64,000 nucleotides of DNA from Manduca sexta (lineage: Eukaryota > Arthropoda > Insecta > Lepidoptera > Sphingidae): positions 6,518,777 through 6,582,776 of the forward strand of contig NC_051141.1 of assembly GCF_014839805.1 (NCBI RefSeq), written 5' to 3'. The notes under the pieces are model-generated. The model did no database searches. It was given only the letters and a program-made list of their open reading frames with translations, and was not told the DNA's origin. This document shows, piece after piece, positions 1 through 13,720 of this stretch. Both the position numbers and the translations under genes were made by a program. Within the stretch, counting starts at the first letter, position 1; each line of letters opens with the position of its first letter.

Positions 1-170
1 TAAGTATAAACCTGGATATAAATAAATAATATTACTCAAATAAGTAAAATTATTTGTTGTACAAGTGAATAAATAGATTACAACAGTGACGTTTTGGTCG
101 CCATTTTAGTTCATATTTTTGAACAAATAATTTATATGGATGGTCGTGTCTATAGAATATACGTCAATGT
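1..170 (+). repeat. Interspersed repeat R1, copy cut by the window edge
   Basis: Starts taagtataaac and runs to tatacgtcaatg. It is very similar to part of 720-845 (same strand) and to the reverse complement of 16445-16615. Class unknown; no coding capacity or termini recognised. Confidence 0.75.
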
Positions 171-540
171 ATGCCCAATATTAATCGTGCAATATTTTAT
201 ATCATAAATTTTGCTAAACGTATCAACTAGGTGTTGTTAGGTAAATCGAGGCCAAATACGAAATTAAACCTGACCTATATCACCTCCATTGCAGTTGATT
301 GACAATTGAAAGTGCTTCTGTGTCAGGCGTTGGCGTCAAGATGTACATCGCCGTTCACCTTTCACTTGGAGAATAGATCACTTAGTTAGATGACCGCTAC
401 GATACCACCCGATACGGGTTATCTAACCAAGGAAACCCTTTGACAGCACACTCAATATAGATGTGCATAAAGACATCCTTCAATGTTCAACGGGTAGTCA
501 ATTCAAATCTATAAATTGATTTTCCAGCTGAAACATAACG

Positions 541-845
541 ATACACGCAGAGGGATGAAACATCGATATATATGTACTACGTGCTAGATCAGGCGTTCTG
601 AATATTCACTGTGTTCAATTGAATTGAACTGCAATCCATTCAAACTGACTTTAGTATGGTCAATATTGACAGCTTGTGGTTGTGTACGAAGTGGCGCTCA
701 TGATATAAGAACTCGAGTCTAAGTATAAACTTGGATTTGGATAAAGAATATTAATCAAATAAGTTAAATTATTTGTTGTTCAAGTGAATAAACAGGATAT
801 AACAGTGAAGCTTTGATTGCTGTTTTAGTTCACATTTTTCGGTCT
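541..845 (+). repeat. Interspersed repeat R1, second copy
   Basis: From catcgatatatatg through the cactgtgttcaattgaa and gacagcttgtggttgtgt segments to gttttagttcacattttt. Matches the reverse complement of about 16510-16750. It ends before the part shared by the other two copies, so it is truncated at the 3' side. Confidence 0.75.
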
Positions 846-3800
846 ACGTAAAAACTACAATATTTATAAAACAATTTTTTTATGGATTTATGTATATATT
901 TAGAAAACTAAGTTCTTTTTGCGCTGTATAAAAACCACAGCATTTAAAAAACATTCCGCAGATTATTTATATTAAAGTTTACGCAACCGAGAGTAGATCA
1001 TTATTTGCTCTTATTGCCGTTTTAAAATGATAATTAAATTATTTATAGGCTTTTGGAAATATATTTTATCATTTATTATTTCATTAAAAATGAACTTATT
1101 ATTTTTACAGAAATTATAAAGTACCTACGCGATGTCAAGCCTCTAAGGGCAAATACGTCATTCCATAATAACCATGTAAAAGAAAATAAGACAGGTTCGC
1201 TATACAAATGTTTACATCTACGAAGATAATATCTGGTATTTAATTTTCCTAAACGGTTGCGCACAAGAACGTAGCACAGTAGGTAAGTTAATTAACGCCC
1301 GCATAACTCACAGATTTTAATTAATGCTGTTATTAAATTCAGCGGTATTTTAGTTTAACTTGTCCATATCCTTATATTAATATGTCGAAGCAGTGTCTCT
1401 AGTTAGTCACTTCAAAATAAATTAATGAAAGCGTAGAGTTTCAAAGCTACGTGTTTATTTTGCTTCTTTGAAGTTTAATTTCAAGCTTTTAGCTTTGCAG
1501 TGATATCGAAATGTGTAATATTTAATTTTCTCAAGGATCCAAGTATTTCGAACACATTTAATTAGCTCTAGTTTTATTCAAAGAGATACTGTTAATTTGT
1601 AATATGGTATTTTGCGGAAATGTTTATCAAACGTGATTTAATATTGAATAATAAATATGTGACTGCCTCGCGTAGTGTGTCTTGGCTATATCGCATATTG
1701 TACAGCACAGCTTTGAGTTACTTGGTTTAAATCCAGTGTCACGTTAAGTGTTGTGTGGTTTTATTCATTCAATATCAGCCCGGAGTCTAGAATTTGTTCC
1801 CGAAAGGATTGTCTTCTATTACATCATGGGACGGTATATGTATATGGTGAAAAGTGGGTGCCATGCTAGCACCTCAGGCAACTCATTCGGAGATAGAGTA
1901 GTCATATGTGTATCGTAAATATCTGTTTCTTGTTATTTAAATTCACATTTTCGCCTCGTCGGTGAACTTCGCTACCACCGTTAACGTTAAATTATTCTGG
2001 TGAATATCTCTCATGTCAACATAATTCAGAAATAGCAATAGAGGCAAATATGCAAACATTCCTTTATCCACCTTTCCTTTGGCGACTAATAGCGACAATA
2101 TTAGGAAATGTTCTAATCAGGACTCAAAAAAATCATTATTCTTATGAGGCTACTTGAATGCAGATTGGTCACGTATTTTTTTAATATTGAATGCGACAGG
2201 AGATTGCTTACAGAATTAATAATTATTAAAATTGTACATCGACGTCATTGTTACGTAAATTACAGAAGCATCACCGGTTATTTGAATCCCAGTGGACGTT
2301 ATTTACCATCGCGTATAATTTCCACTTATCCAATACAAGTACAGTATTTATGGACGGCTGAAACGGAACTTCTTTTTTAAATTAAATCTGATGTAATAGT
2401 TGTATAGTCACTCACCTATGAAGACATTAGTGGCGAAAGGTGTTTTTTTTTTAAGGGAACCCAACACAACTTATAGGTACTAATATAATGTGTATAAATG
2501 AGGTCTGCAAATCATAATGATTTCTTATGTTTACGCGAATGTTAGACATCAAAGTTAAAACAAATTTTCGGATTTTATCGCAGTTTTAATATTTTAGTTT
2601 TCTCCCGCCGTTCCGAAGACTGCGGCCTTCCTGATTATCCCCCCCCCCCCCCATTTTTTATATAAACCACAAAAGGGAAGCCGATAGGAATCGAGTTACA
2701 TGGATCCTTCGCCATTATTAGACATCGAATTATTGCTATTACGGCACAATATACCTCCGCCGTCTTGGTCTGTTTGAGCTGTGGTTCAGATAGTCGAGCA
2801 ATATTTTTTGTAGATTTTTCTAACACGAGTTGCGGACTGAAAGTTGCATGATGACGTCAGGTAGGCAGCCTGTCGTCAATATAACATGCTTGTAATATAC
2901 TTGATAAAGTGTATTGTATTGACTCATATTAGGATGGGTTTATTGGATTCTTACTGTGCTATTTATGACATCAAATAAACCACACAGATTACGCTTTTAT
3001 CGCCGAAGGGGTAGGCAGAGGTTCACCTCTGTAATTGTTAATATAAATTTGGTTAACCCGCTTTTTGAGTGTATTCGATCCCGTGATGTCGAGAGAGCGA
3101 GCCTATCGTCATATCGGGTATAAATTCCAAAATCCGGTCTAATATTGAAAAGAAAAACCCAATATCACTTTGCTTAGCGCCTACCGAACCTGAGAGCTCA
3201 GAGCGGAAATCATCCACGCACTCAACCACGCCACCGAAACACTCCATTTACAAAAGTTTGTATAAATTTAAAATTAAAATTATAGTAGCAAATAAACATC
3301 AGAATATTAAAATTAGCGATCGCATATTTTTTAACCTTGTAAGTGGCGTATTCGCGAATTTCATGCAACGTTGCATATCTATCTGCACCGTACACGTGCA
3401 AAAGTTTCGGTTTACATTTTTATGAATGAGAAGCGAGAATTCAAGATGGATGCGGCTGAAGTTACATGTTTTTAAGCTCTTAACATCTGGATGCCCAAGA
3501 AACAGGACTTGTGTCAGCGTCAAATTTAGTCTTTATTGATAACTCTTCGATGAACAAATAATTTAACTACAGTTTTTTCACAATTCCTTAATAATTCAAA
3601 ATGTTTTGACTCGCATTCCATTTAACGAATAGTCATTTGATCGCAGTATGTATGAATTATACAGCTCTTTTAACATATTTTATTAATATTAATATCTCTA
3701 TTTATATCACGATGAAAATGTATCGTTTCTGAATGCGCCTGGCTAACAATGGGCACAACAAAATGTTACAAACCTATTGTTAACTAGCATTGCGCGCCAT

Positions 3801-5054
3801 ATGCGTGGCAGTTTCATTTTTCAACAAAAACATGTCTATCAAGCAACGACCTATTAAAAGGTTGTCACTGGCGATCAGTGACGCTTTTATACTGAATTAA
3901 TAACTTTATAACTTTGCAGCTGTGATATGGTGTGTGCGTGGCCTTTTGTAGAAAATGTTTGTTCTGGTGGAACCAAAGTTAACTTAGTAAGAAAAAAATA
4001 AAATTATTTTTTTATTCAATTCAATCAAAATATTTATTAATCCGTAGTCTAGTATTACAGGAAATAAACGCACATTACATAAATTGTGTTCATGCTACAC
4101 CTCAATTCAATTTGAATATTCATATTTAGTGAAATACAGGTGGCATGTATTCTGAAATATGTATTGAATACATTGACGTATATTATAATTAAATATCGAT
4201 ATCATTGTGAAATATTTAATAATTAATCCCTAACCTATTGTTACTCAGTTCTATGAAAAAAGTCCTGTTAAATAACTGTATAGTTCATAGATATTAATCC
4301 CAATCTGTAATATTAAAACTAATTTGACACGCAGGTGACTGCAAGTTAATGGTTCGATTTCAATGAACACGTATTGAATGTGGGCCTTAAAGTTTAACCT
4401 CTGGTCCAAATAGTAAATTTATGTTTTAGTAGACATATATAAATTAATTTAATAAAATATACTTAGTATATATTTCAAATTAAAATTTCCTTAAACAAAC
4501 GGTATTATGAATGGACTGAATAAAGTTTTATTTATTGTCTAACAGATTTTCATAGCAATAAAAGGGCAGCTGACATTGAGTCTTGCGGATCTTACGTAAA
4601 GTTAAAAGTAGATTTCCCAAATCTATCCCACTCTTTAAACGGAGTGTGAGGCCTTATAAAATTATTCATAATTTAGGAAATGTTTTTAGAAATTGCTCAA
4701 GTTCCTTAAATATAAATCTAATGCTGTTAATTAATTAAAACCATTTTTATACCTATAAATTGCTATATTATGTATTAAATTAAGAGTATTGACGAAAGCA
4801 TTGCCGTAAACGTTTTACTCATAATAATATATAAAATATTTTTAGAAATTAATTATCCTTTTTGTGTTCCTCGCTAATTGCAAAATTATTCAAATAAAAG
4901 AGCAATATATCTTTATCTCAAGAAATTATATTGTGATGAAATATTTTTTGCTATTTATTGGTCATGTCCGATATTTGGCGTAATATTATCATATCATATT
5001 ATAGCAGCATATTACAACACCTATGTTCAATAACATTTATTATAATTCTGACTA
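846..5054. other. AT-rich intergenic DNA, no gene seen
   Basis: Only short chance ORFs. Holds a 14-base poly-C run at about 2640-2653. No protein family is recognisable in any frame. Confidence 0.6.
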
Positions 5055-5875
5055 GCTACCGCTCGCAGCTTCGCCCGCGTGGATTTCGGACTTCAAAAAT
5101 GGAGCCGGTCACGAACGTTCGAGAATGTTCGTTTTACGAAGCTACTCGCTAGGTGATTCGCTAGCCTCTAGGTGCCAAGCAAGCCGCCTGCCTGTGCGTT
5201 CGCGACCTTATATATATACAAAAATAATCCTTATAGCATGATTCAGTATTCACGCATGATGGCTTATTATTAGCGTATTTCATGTATAACTTTGGTGTTT
5301 CTATACCGATTTCTATGATTCTTTTTATGGAATATTTAATAATGTTAACTTTTATAATTAGGGATGACTGAGAGTGTTATAAACGTAAGAATAGACAAAT
5401 ATAATGAGAAAGCTTCGAACTGCTAAGCTATCGGGAGTTACACGTGTTATTGTGAGTCAACAAATAAGTGATATTTTTTACATAATTTTAAGGAGAACAT
5501 TTCCGTCATACATGATTTCTGTGTAGCTTTAACCATTAAGCTTGCACACGCGACGGAAGCTTAAAAAATGGAGTAACTTCTCCCGTTTTCCCAACATTTC
5601 CCTTCACTGCTCTGCTCCTATTAATTGTAGCGTGATGAAAAGTATACTATAACCAGCACAGGAGTATGACAAATAATTGTACCAAGTTTCGTTAAAATCC
5701 GTCGAGTAGTTTTTGTTTCTATAACGGTTATACAGACAGACAGACAAAAATTTTACTAATTGCATTTTTGGCATCAGTATCGATCCCTAATCACCCCCTG
5801 ATAGTTATTTTGGAAATATATTTCATGTACAGAATTGACCTCTCTACAGATTTATTATAAGTATAGATAGAAGAA
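5055..5875 (+). repeat. Lepidopteran LINE-like repeat fragment (cgcagcttcgcccgcgtgg type)
   Basis: Begins with gctcgcagcttcgcccgcgt, a sequence abundant in moth and butterfly genomes. Ends with the equally common ccgtcgagtagtttttg, a cagacagacaga stretch, and a tail with gatccctaatcaccccctga. Related starts occur at 44577 and 55286 (plus) and a related internal part at 13565-13720 (minus). Non-coding here. Assignment is from memory of lepidopteran repeats. Confidence 0.6.
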
Positions 5876-6764
5876 GATAAACGTCGCACACTGATATAAA
5901 TAGTTATCATAGTATCGCCAATCCCTAGAGATAACTTAAATTCGTTCTAAAGTAACCTAAATAAACATATTATAAATGTGTAGTTTTACAAATACCCAAC
6001 AATTAAAACAATGATTGTTGTTTTGTTTAAAAGTACGTTATACCTTCGGCTTTATGTGTTATTTTCAATATTATGATATATGACGAAAAATAAATTATGC
6101 GGGTAGGACATCTACATACAAATGCGTAATCTCAGAATTACAGAAAAAAATACTTTTAACAGTAACAGAATAAAATATTATTTACATACATAAAATATAT
6201 TATCCACGCTTCAAGGTTGTTATAATTGTTGAAACCAAGACAGAAAGTGATAATTGACAAAATTGTTTTAATAATACGTTGCACCCAAGCTTGTAAACAG
6301 TTGCAAACTATGTTCTCGAAGTAGTTCAAGTGTGTGTACCTGCAGACTGTCTAGACAGGTCTAACTCCATAAAATAGGTCAGTCATCAACAAGCCTGGTT
6401 CGAGGAAACTCGGCAAAATTACGTTGTAATATACTTATATGCTCAAATACCATTAGTATTTGTTCACAATTCGCAGGAACTATTTGCGTGTAGCGAAATT
6501 TTAAGTCTATTTTAGTCGCTATTTCATTTTACTTATCCTGGGAGACAGGGCGTGGGTTTTTCTAAGACGATTTGTAAGGGATTTGGGAGACTATACACTA
6601 AAATAGCTTGAGCTCAGACAGGCGGATAGCTGTAAAAACTAAGCCATTTCTATTTTGAAATGATGATGATTGTGTTTTAGTCCAGGTCGTCGTTATTGGT
6701 TAAGATGTAGTAATAGGTTAATAGTATAGCGATATAACTAAAACCAAGGACTTAAATTATTGTG
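5876..6764. other. Intergenic, nothing recognised
   Basis: AT-rich, no ORF of note, no repeat pair found within the window. Confidence 0.5.
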
Positions 6765-6960
6765 TACCAGAACGTAAAGCCGTTGGTACTGCGCCTGATC
6801 TCTTTGCGTTGATGTCGGATTGCTCACTGGACTATGAGTGTTAATTAACGGAGAGTGCACCTATGTATTGCACACACATTTGTGGATTATAATATCTCCT
6901 GTGTACCTGGCTGATCTCAGTTGAAATTGATCGCCGTTGCCGAAATTCTGTTAGGAAGGA
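6765..6960 (-). repeat. Interspersed repeat R2, minus-strand copy
   Basis: Holds tactgcgcctgatctctttg and gagagtgcacctatgtattg. Its reverse complement matches 52466-52660 in order (agatcagcc, tatattatagtgca, gtgtgtgcgcaatac, aggcgcaggaccaacgg). This is a repeat family I recall from many Lepidoptera. Non-coding. Confidence 0.65.
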
Positions 6961-7748
6961 ATCAATCAATTATTATGTACCACAACGATAATAAGATTGT
7001 TACCCAAATAAATAATGTCACAAATTTGTTAATGATAAAAACAAACAAGATAAATTTAAAATAAAATGTAATATTTCTACTGCTCATGATATAATGATTA
7101 TTTCAATATATAAATTGAGGGAAATGTGAATTATAATTATCAAGCGTTAAAATGTATTTACAAATTGTAATACTGGCGCCTGTAAATTTGATCTATTTCA
7201 TGTATTCAATATGTATCATTAATCCAGCACGAACTATTAGATATTGCATGCACCGCGTAATTATAACATGGTGGCTATTGATTCATGTTCAGTAATATTA
7301 ATATGTTGATTGTGTTAACTAGGAACACGTCGCTGAGCCTGAAAGCCGACACGTCAATTGCACTCCAAGGAAATCCTATTAAGGTATTAATGCTCACGAG
7401 ATAGGATGGCAAGCAGCATAGAACATTACGTTAATGTACTCTGAATATTATTATACACATAGACAAACGTCAAAACTCATATTTCGTTAGTATATGGAGT
7501 AAAATGTCATGTGGAAGATAAAGCAACAATGCGTTGACATTCTGGAAAAATCGACCGTTGAAAATATTTCAGATAAATCAACAAATAATTCCATAAAAAA
7601 ATTTGCTAAGTTTTATTTGTTTTTTGTGTGTTATTTGCAAAAACATGTTAGTAGCATTATTTCCACGTTCTTCGAGGTTGTCTAGGTTTATTTATTTTTC
7701 AGAATTTTAAAAATACATACATTTTTGGGCCAACGAAACATTGTATAA
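6961..7748. other. Intergenic, nothing recognised
   Basis: AT-rich sequence between a repeat and the 7749 MITE. No coding or RNA gene seen. Confidence 0.5.
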
Positions 7749-8268
7749 GGTGCGTTCGGGTAAGACCGGATACGGGGTAAAATCCTATAACGAAAAAATA
7801 CCATGAATCTATGTTTATTTTTTAGTTTAACCTATGTAGGCGGCTACGCTGTCTCTTTTTGCCCTACCCTATATACCACAGTTGATGCTACGACCGGTTA
7901 ACCGGGGAACGGGTGCGCTATATGCATTGAAACATAAAAGGTGGATTTCGCTCTTCTTAACATTTTTGAGGATTCTGTTTGATTTTGTGGACCTTATCAT
8001 ACTAGCATTAGAAGCATTATTAGAACGGAGTCCGAACTTACCCCGCGAAGGTCCGATCTTTTCTAAGAGTTTTAAATTTATATACAGATATTATCATCTA
8101 TTTTTAAGCTCACACAGAGAGAATTGGAATATGATTAAATTATAACATAAAGTAGCATTAATAATAACCAGTTTCATGTATAAAATGTTGGTATCGCTTA
8201 AATATTTTATGAGAAAAAAAAAGTTCGAGACTCCTCGAGAAACCGTCGGAAATTAGCCGAACGCACTC
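7749..8268. mobile_element. 520-bp MITE, probable PIF/Harbinger type
   Basis: Terminal inverted repeats ggtgcgttcggg (left) and cggctaat...ccgaacgcactc (right; reverse complement gagtgcgttcgg) share about 11 of 12 outer bases. A direct TAA at 7746-7748 and 8269-8271 looks like the 3-bp target duplication typical of PIF/Harbinger elements. The internal 87-codon frame (7882-8145) resembles no transposase I know, so the element is non-autonomous. Confidence 0.65.
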
Positions 8269-8271
8269 TAA

Positions 8272-11200
8272 TGTCAATATTTGAACATAATTATTAGAAA
8301 AGGTGGTCAATTACATGCATTAATTTAAGAATTAATGTGCCAAGAATATTGATGCAGAAAAAAAAATAACGGATCGTATGTATATGGCTGTTAGGAATTT
8401 AAAATATCATTTATACAGTATGAATCGAGGTGCTGGACTGCTATGAAGATGGATTAGAAGTGATTGCATGCAATTATATGAATTTTAAGTTAAACGAGTT
8501 CACAAGAGTGGATCATGCATGTTCACAGGAATAGTCATGATAGAAGGAGTATGAAAGTGTGTTACATAATTTAAGAGGGTATTGTTTGATTAAGTATAGA
8601 TATAAGACAGGAAATATATTATGTAGGTGCAGAGTGATCTATATACCTATAAATTAATGAATAGGTAAAATCCTATAGAGAAAATTAATGAGTTCTAGAA
8701 CCGAGGCTACAATAATAAAAAACAAAAACGAATTTCGTTATTTTTTGTCGAAATTTTGATTACAACTCATTTAATGATAATATTCTAACGTGTTATAGTG
8801 TCCAATTAATACGTATCGTGTTAAAAAATTAAAAAAAGTAGTCACTGTAATTTTTATAGCTATAAATAATTTTCAAACTTCGCTAGGAATTAGGCTTGGC
8901 AGTTGAATGTGAAAGGTAATAAAATAAGCAACAACTCAATGAAAGTATTCAATACTTTTATAGATTCATGCGGCGGAATCAATGCTTCGGATAAGGTTTT
9001 CTCTATAGATATGATATTCAAGTGGAATCCTCGCGCTCTCCGTCGAGAAATCCATCTTGCGTTTCATCTTCCGGAGCCGTCTAACAATAGAACTCATCAT
9101 CAAAAATTAAATTATCTTAGATTGCGCGATATGAGTTTGCTGCTTCGAAATATTTTCTTTAAATTGCTGATACATTTGATATACAATACAAAGTCATACG
9201 TATTTTATTTAGAATATTTTTTTATAATGGTTTAAATGTGGTACTTTGTCGAGACCATTTTATAGCGATGGTGATTTATGCTAGGGTAGAATTCATTACT
9301 TTACCGTTTTATTTCTAAGATTTTCTCTTGTATGTTGTTGATTATGGGATTCACATTTCACAATACACACTGAAATTTGCGTGTGTGCTAACCATATGAA
9401 TCGCTAGTATTTGTTGAGAGTAAAGTATTTCACGCGCGCGAAATCGCGAGCAACACTCTGCATATATGATAAAGTTTCGTCATGAAATCATAATGAATGC
9501 AGCTGAGTATAAATTTCTTCATAATCAAAACTATTAGCTACCATGATATTTGACTTGAATATTTATGTTTGAAAAGCTTTTGAACATATATATTTTAACT
9601 AGGTATTTTTGTTACACACTGCATTTCATCATTGGCAATTAACATCTACGTAAGATGATTAAGTAGCATTCGTAGAAGATGCGAGATACGATATACACCT
9701 ACGCTGGTGACTTATCAGACCGATTCTAGCCCAAAAGATACGACCACAGTTTTGGCAGAGGATTTCTGTATTTGTGTACGGTGGGGGTAAAACAATGTAG
9801 TCGCCCCGATTTTTATTTACACTGTATTTACTTACACTGTATCCGTTTCAACATAAGTATATTTGATTTCGTAATTCTACCAAATAAATTCATTTACCAT
9901 TTTCCTGTTCTCATAATTAAAACAAGTAACGAACTTGTTTAGTTCGTGAATAAGAAATGATGTTCTATAATAATTTATGTGTCTGTAACAGAAACAGACC
10001 TCCATTTAATAGAAACTGTACAGAATGCATACAATTTCCCGGTATTTAGAAAACCATGTACATTGCCGGAATCATTGTAAACTTACAGCTCTCTTATTGT
10101 TCTTCATACAAACAAGTTATATTAAAATACTCAGTGAAATGTGAGGGGAATAGTTGAGTTCATTTGTTAATGTAGGTGCGCGGAAACCGCAATGCTTTGT
10201 ACGTATCATCTTGTTTATGAACTTGCAAAGGCGTTAAACTGTTTTTTGGACAATGGCGCTTCCATTTGCAACGTAGCGTGATTGTGTTGAATTAATACAG
10301 TGCACTAAATTTAATTAAAGGTAGCAAATGTTTTGTGGTTGTATTGTTTCTGATATATTTTTATATTTTATGTATAAAACAACCTTATATATTACACATT
10401 TTTTACGGGTACATGACGTTCATTCTACCGGGTTATAATACGGCAAAATCTTTTTAAGGCTCTGTACTTCAAAATGAAATTCTTATAGGAATCATTTCGT
10501 TGTCCATATGGATGTCAAGATTCTTTTTTAGATCGAAAAAGAAGAATTAAACGAGTACGGCCTCTTTTAGCTGTAAAAAATGAATACTACAAATAAACGC
10601 GATGCAAAGATATGACCGTTTATGTTTCATATTTACGCACATTATACAAATTCACAAGGGCTTGAAAATCTGTAGTGTTTTTCCCGTTAACCTACGACCA
10701 TGAAATTTTCTTACAGCATACAATAAAGAAAAATCTAAAACCTTAGTATGTGTACTTTATAAACAGAAAAAGCTACTTTGTACGAAATCATTATTGGTCT
10801 TTTTTTACTGTATTTATTATAATTTATTTACATTATAATATTATTTCAAAGCGTGGTAATACAAACGAATTATTTTAACCAGTATTTGCAATGATGCTAT
10901 TTTCAATTTAACTTTACGTATCAAAACCTAAGTCAAGAACTAATAGATATTTCAGTTAACAAGTTTTAATGAGACTGAATCGGAAGCCGGAAGTCAAGGA
11001 CGCTCTGTAGTACTTTCTGAACTAACTGCGTATTGTTTCCTGAAACACTTGGCGTCAGTGCCTTGTACTTAACTCGTGGGAACTTATAGAGATTCAGTTG
11101 AAACGCTGCACAGCTTGTTAAGAGGTCTTAGGGTGGAACGTTCTTAAGGCTTATTAGAATATCGGAGCCAACTACCGCCCCTGAAGAGCGTCAGTTCGTG

Positions 11201-12180
11201 CATCACTTTTACTCATTAATTATCTGTAGATTACTAATATTTATAAGTCGTGAAGCGACAGTTGATTACGTTACGTAATCTGATAAGATGTAACGTTTAT
11301 GGAGAGAGATAATTAGACACTGATAACTGTAGTTTATATTAATAATGATAAAAGCTTAAGTTGGATGACTGTAAATCGATTTCCCCTTTCCGAATTCTTT
11401 CATTCGTAACAATTCGTTCACAAATCTATAAGCCTTCTAGCTATGTCGATGTTCATTGTGGCGACAAATAACCTATAACCAAAATTACGAATTTACGACC
11501 TGTTGTAAAAACTAACATACTAAATAATGTATATCATAATAATATGTTAAATATTTCTGCATGGAAACGCATTTTAAGCCCCCACACGGTTATTAAGACT
11601 TAAATGGTCGGCGGTAAATGTATTGGTTGTGCAGGCAAAGTTTACACTTGCGGTAATGAGGTGATTCTGCACTTTAGTACTTATCACGTCAGTATGCATT
11701 TGCCGTTCCACACTAAAAGTGATATAGGCTTTTCCTTACTATGTTTGGTTTTATACTATATACGATCACGCTAGGTCATGATTATACTTGGTACATTATC
11801 GAGATGTGCAATGTGCATGGGAGGGAGCCTCGAGTAAAAGCCAATATTCAATAGTCCGTTGTGACTACATAATCATGTAGAACATTCGAATTTCGAATAG
11901 GCAATATAAAGATATCAATTATATTATGAAATTAGACTCAATATTGCAAAGATAATTTGGTCATCAATTTAATTATTATCTATTGGGAAATAATCTAAGA
12001 CTTTGCTATGGAACTGTGGAATGCTGGACTATTCAGTCTGTGCAGGTATTTGTGCCGTTTCTCATGAACAAATTTTCCTTTCCTCATAAATATTATTACT
12101 TAAGTTCTAATAGCAGATGTCGTAATCGATTCAAAGTGGTATATCAACAATTTAAGGTCTTGGTGCTGACGTGTAAAAGC
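8272..12180. other. Intergenic, no gene recognised
   Basis: AT-rich DNA with a few short ORFs, such as 110 codons at 8903-9235. These show no family signature and have normal AT-rich composition. No paired repeat was found here. Confidence 0.5.
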
Positions 12181-12245
12181 AATAATAATAATAATCATCA
12201 TCATCATCACCTACAAGATATCCACTGCTGAACATAGGCCTCCAA
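12181..12245 (-). repeat. SINE 3'-end fragment
   Basis: Runs of aataataat and catcatcat followed by ccactgctgaacataggcct. Read on the minus strand this is aggcctatgttcagcagtgg plus a triplet tail, the common 3' end of lepidopteran tRNA-derived SINEs. The same end appears at 22948-23010 on the plus strand. Confidence 0.7.
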
Positions 12246-13560
12246 AAAATAATAGTAAAGATCAATTGCTAGTTACCCTCACGTTTGTACGGTATGATTT
12301 GAATTTTGACTCAGTTTCAGCAGAGTTATCTGAAGGTTTACTTTCATGTATTATACAGAATTCATTTTTCATTACACATCAAATTTGGTCCTATATCCCT
12401 CTATTTTGCAGTTCATTATAAAGATTACTAATTTGTGAGTTAGGTACCAAAATGATAAGATTTTTATTACTTATAACTAAATGGTAAAAAAAACATTCAG
12501 CTAACGTAAAACTGTGCCATACATTACTTTCCAGTTCCAAACGGATTGGTTATCTCCGTCACTTTTGATTCATCGTTATTTACTTTTATTTATATTTTGT
12601 TCTGAAATAAACTATTTTTATTATTTCTTGTCTTTGTGGTTCATTTTTCACGTCGAAGTTCCCACTGCGAAATCGATTTCACGAAAACCGCAATGTTTGT
12701 TTATTTGTCGATTCCCCTTCCAACATAGCTTTGATATCGAGAACTGTTTCTGTTGCGTTGGTTTGATTTTCAAACACAGATTAAAAATTTGCTTATTTAT
12801 CTCACATTTATTGGTTTGCTACTATTTTATAGACTAAATCTAAATTAAACATCGAACTTAATTTTTGTAATTTTGAATGTGATTGTTGTGAGCAAACGCT
12901 TCAATATCGTATCATACGTAGACGATTCCATGTTTAATTTTGGCAATTAATATGTTGTAATGGGACGAAATCTATACTCTATCTATATCAGATACCAAAA
13001 CCTTTTTTTTCATAGACCTCTTTCAACATTTCGCTGCTTACAGTGGATCTTTTTTTAGGTTTAAGAGAAAGTGCATTACAACTACCGGCCATTCATCGCG
13101 GCAGGTTATGTTGGAGTCACCGTGCCTCTTACGACCCTTATCAATATTATCCGCTTACATTGATAAGTGGAGTCAGGCCAACATTTTAGTACTTTACTAT
13201 GAAACCAATTAAACACTTATCTATGATAAACTAGAATACTTATCTTACGAATTGTGGATCCACATTTTTTTGGTCACGGTCACGCTAACGTAGATCCCTG
13301 TTAAGTCTTCCTTGGACCCCTGGGGTCTACTCGGACCACTTTGGGAATCAATGATCTATATTATATCTATATACACTACTACAACTAAAGGGGTGGTTTG
13401 AATTAGAGTTACTAGTTCGTACTGAAAAAACGATCTCATGTTGTAAAAACGGGGAAGATTTGTTCCTCTTTAGAGCAATGTGCGTTGCATAAACGGTTAA
13501 AGTTTCGCAACAATCATGTATCATGGAATTGTTCCTCTTGAAAAGTTCTAAAAAATATAT
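12246..13560. other. Intergenic, no gene recognised
   Basis: AT-rich. Includes a 107-codon ORF (12514-12837) rich in hydrophobic residues with no family resemblance, most likely chance. Confidence 0.5.
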
Positions 13561-13564
13561 TATA

Positions 13565-13720
13565 GTTCCTCAACGCATCTGTCTGCCTGTCTGGATGCGA
13601 TAAAATTAAAAACTACCCATCGGTTTTCAATGAAATTTGGTATGGAGATAGTTTAAGACCCTGGGAAGGATGTAGGCTATTTTTTATCCGGGCAAAAAAT
13701 ATAGTGGGACTTATTAATCC
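13565..13720 (-). repeat. LINE-like repeat fragment, minus orientation
   Basis: Contains tgaaatttggtatggagata and gtaggctattttttatcc. Reversed, these give the tagcctac...ctatctccataccaaattt pattern also seen at 55360-55400 on the plus strand. Fragment only. Confidence 0.6.

Noticed and set aside
2640..2653. Poly-C tract as a functional element
   Set aside because: A plain homopolymer run, likely neutral or length-uncertain.
7882..8145. 87-codon ORF inside the 7749 MITE as a gene
   Set aside because: No family resemblance, no promoter or introns, and it lies wholly inside an inverted-repeat element.
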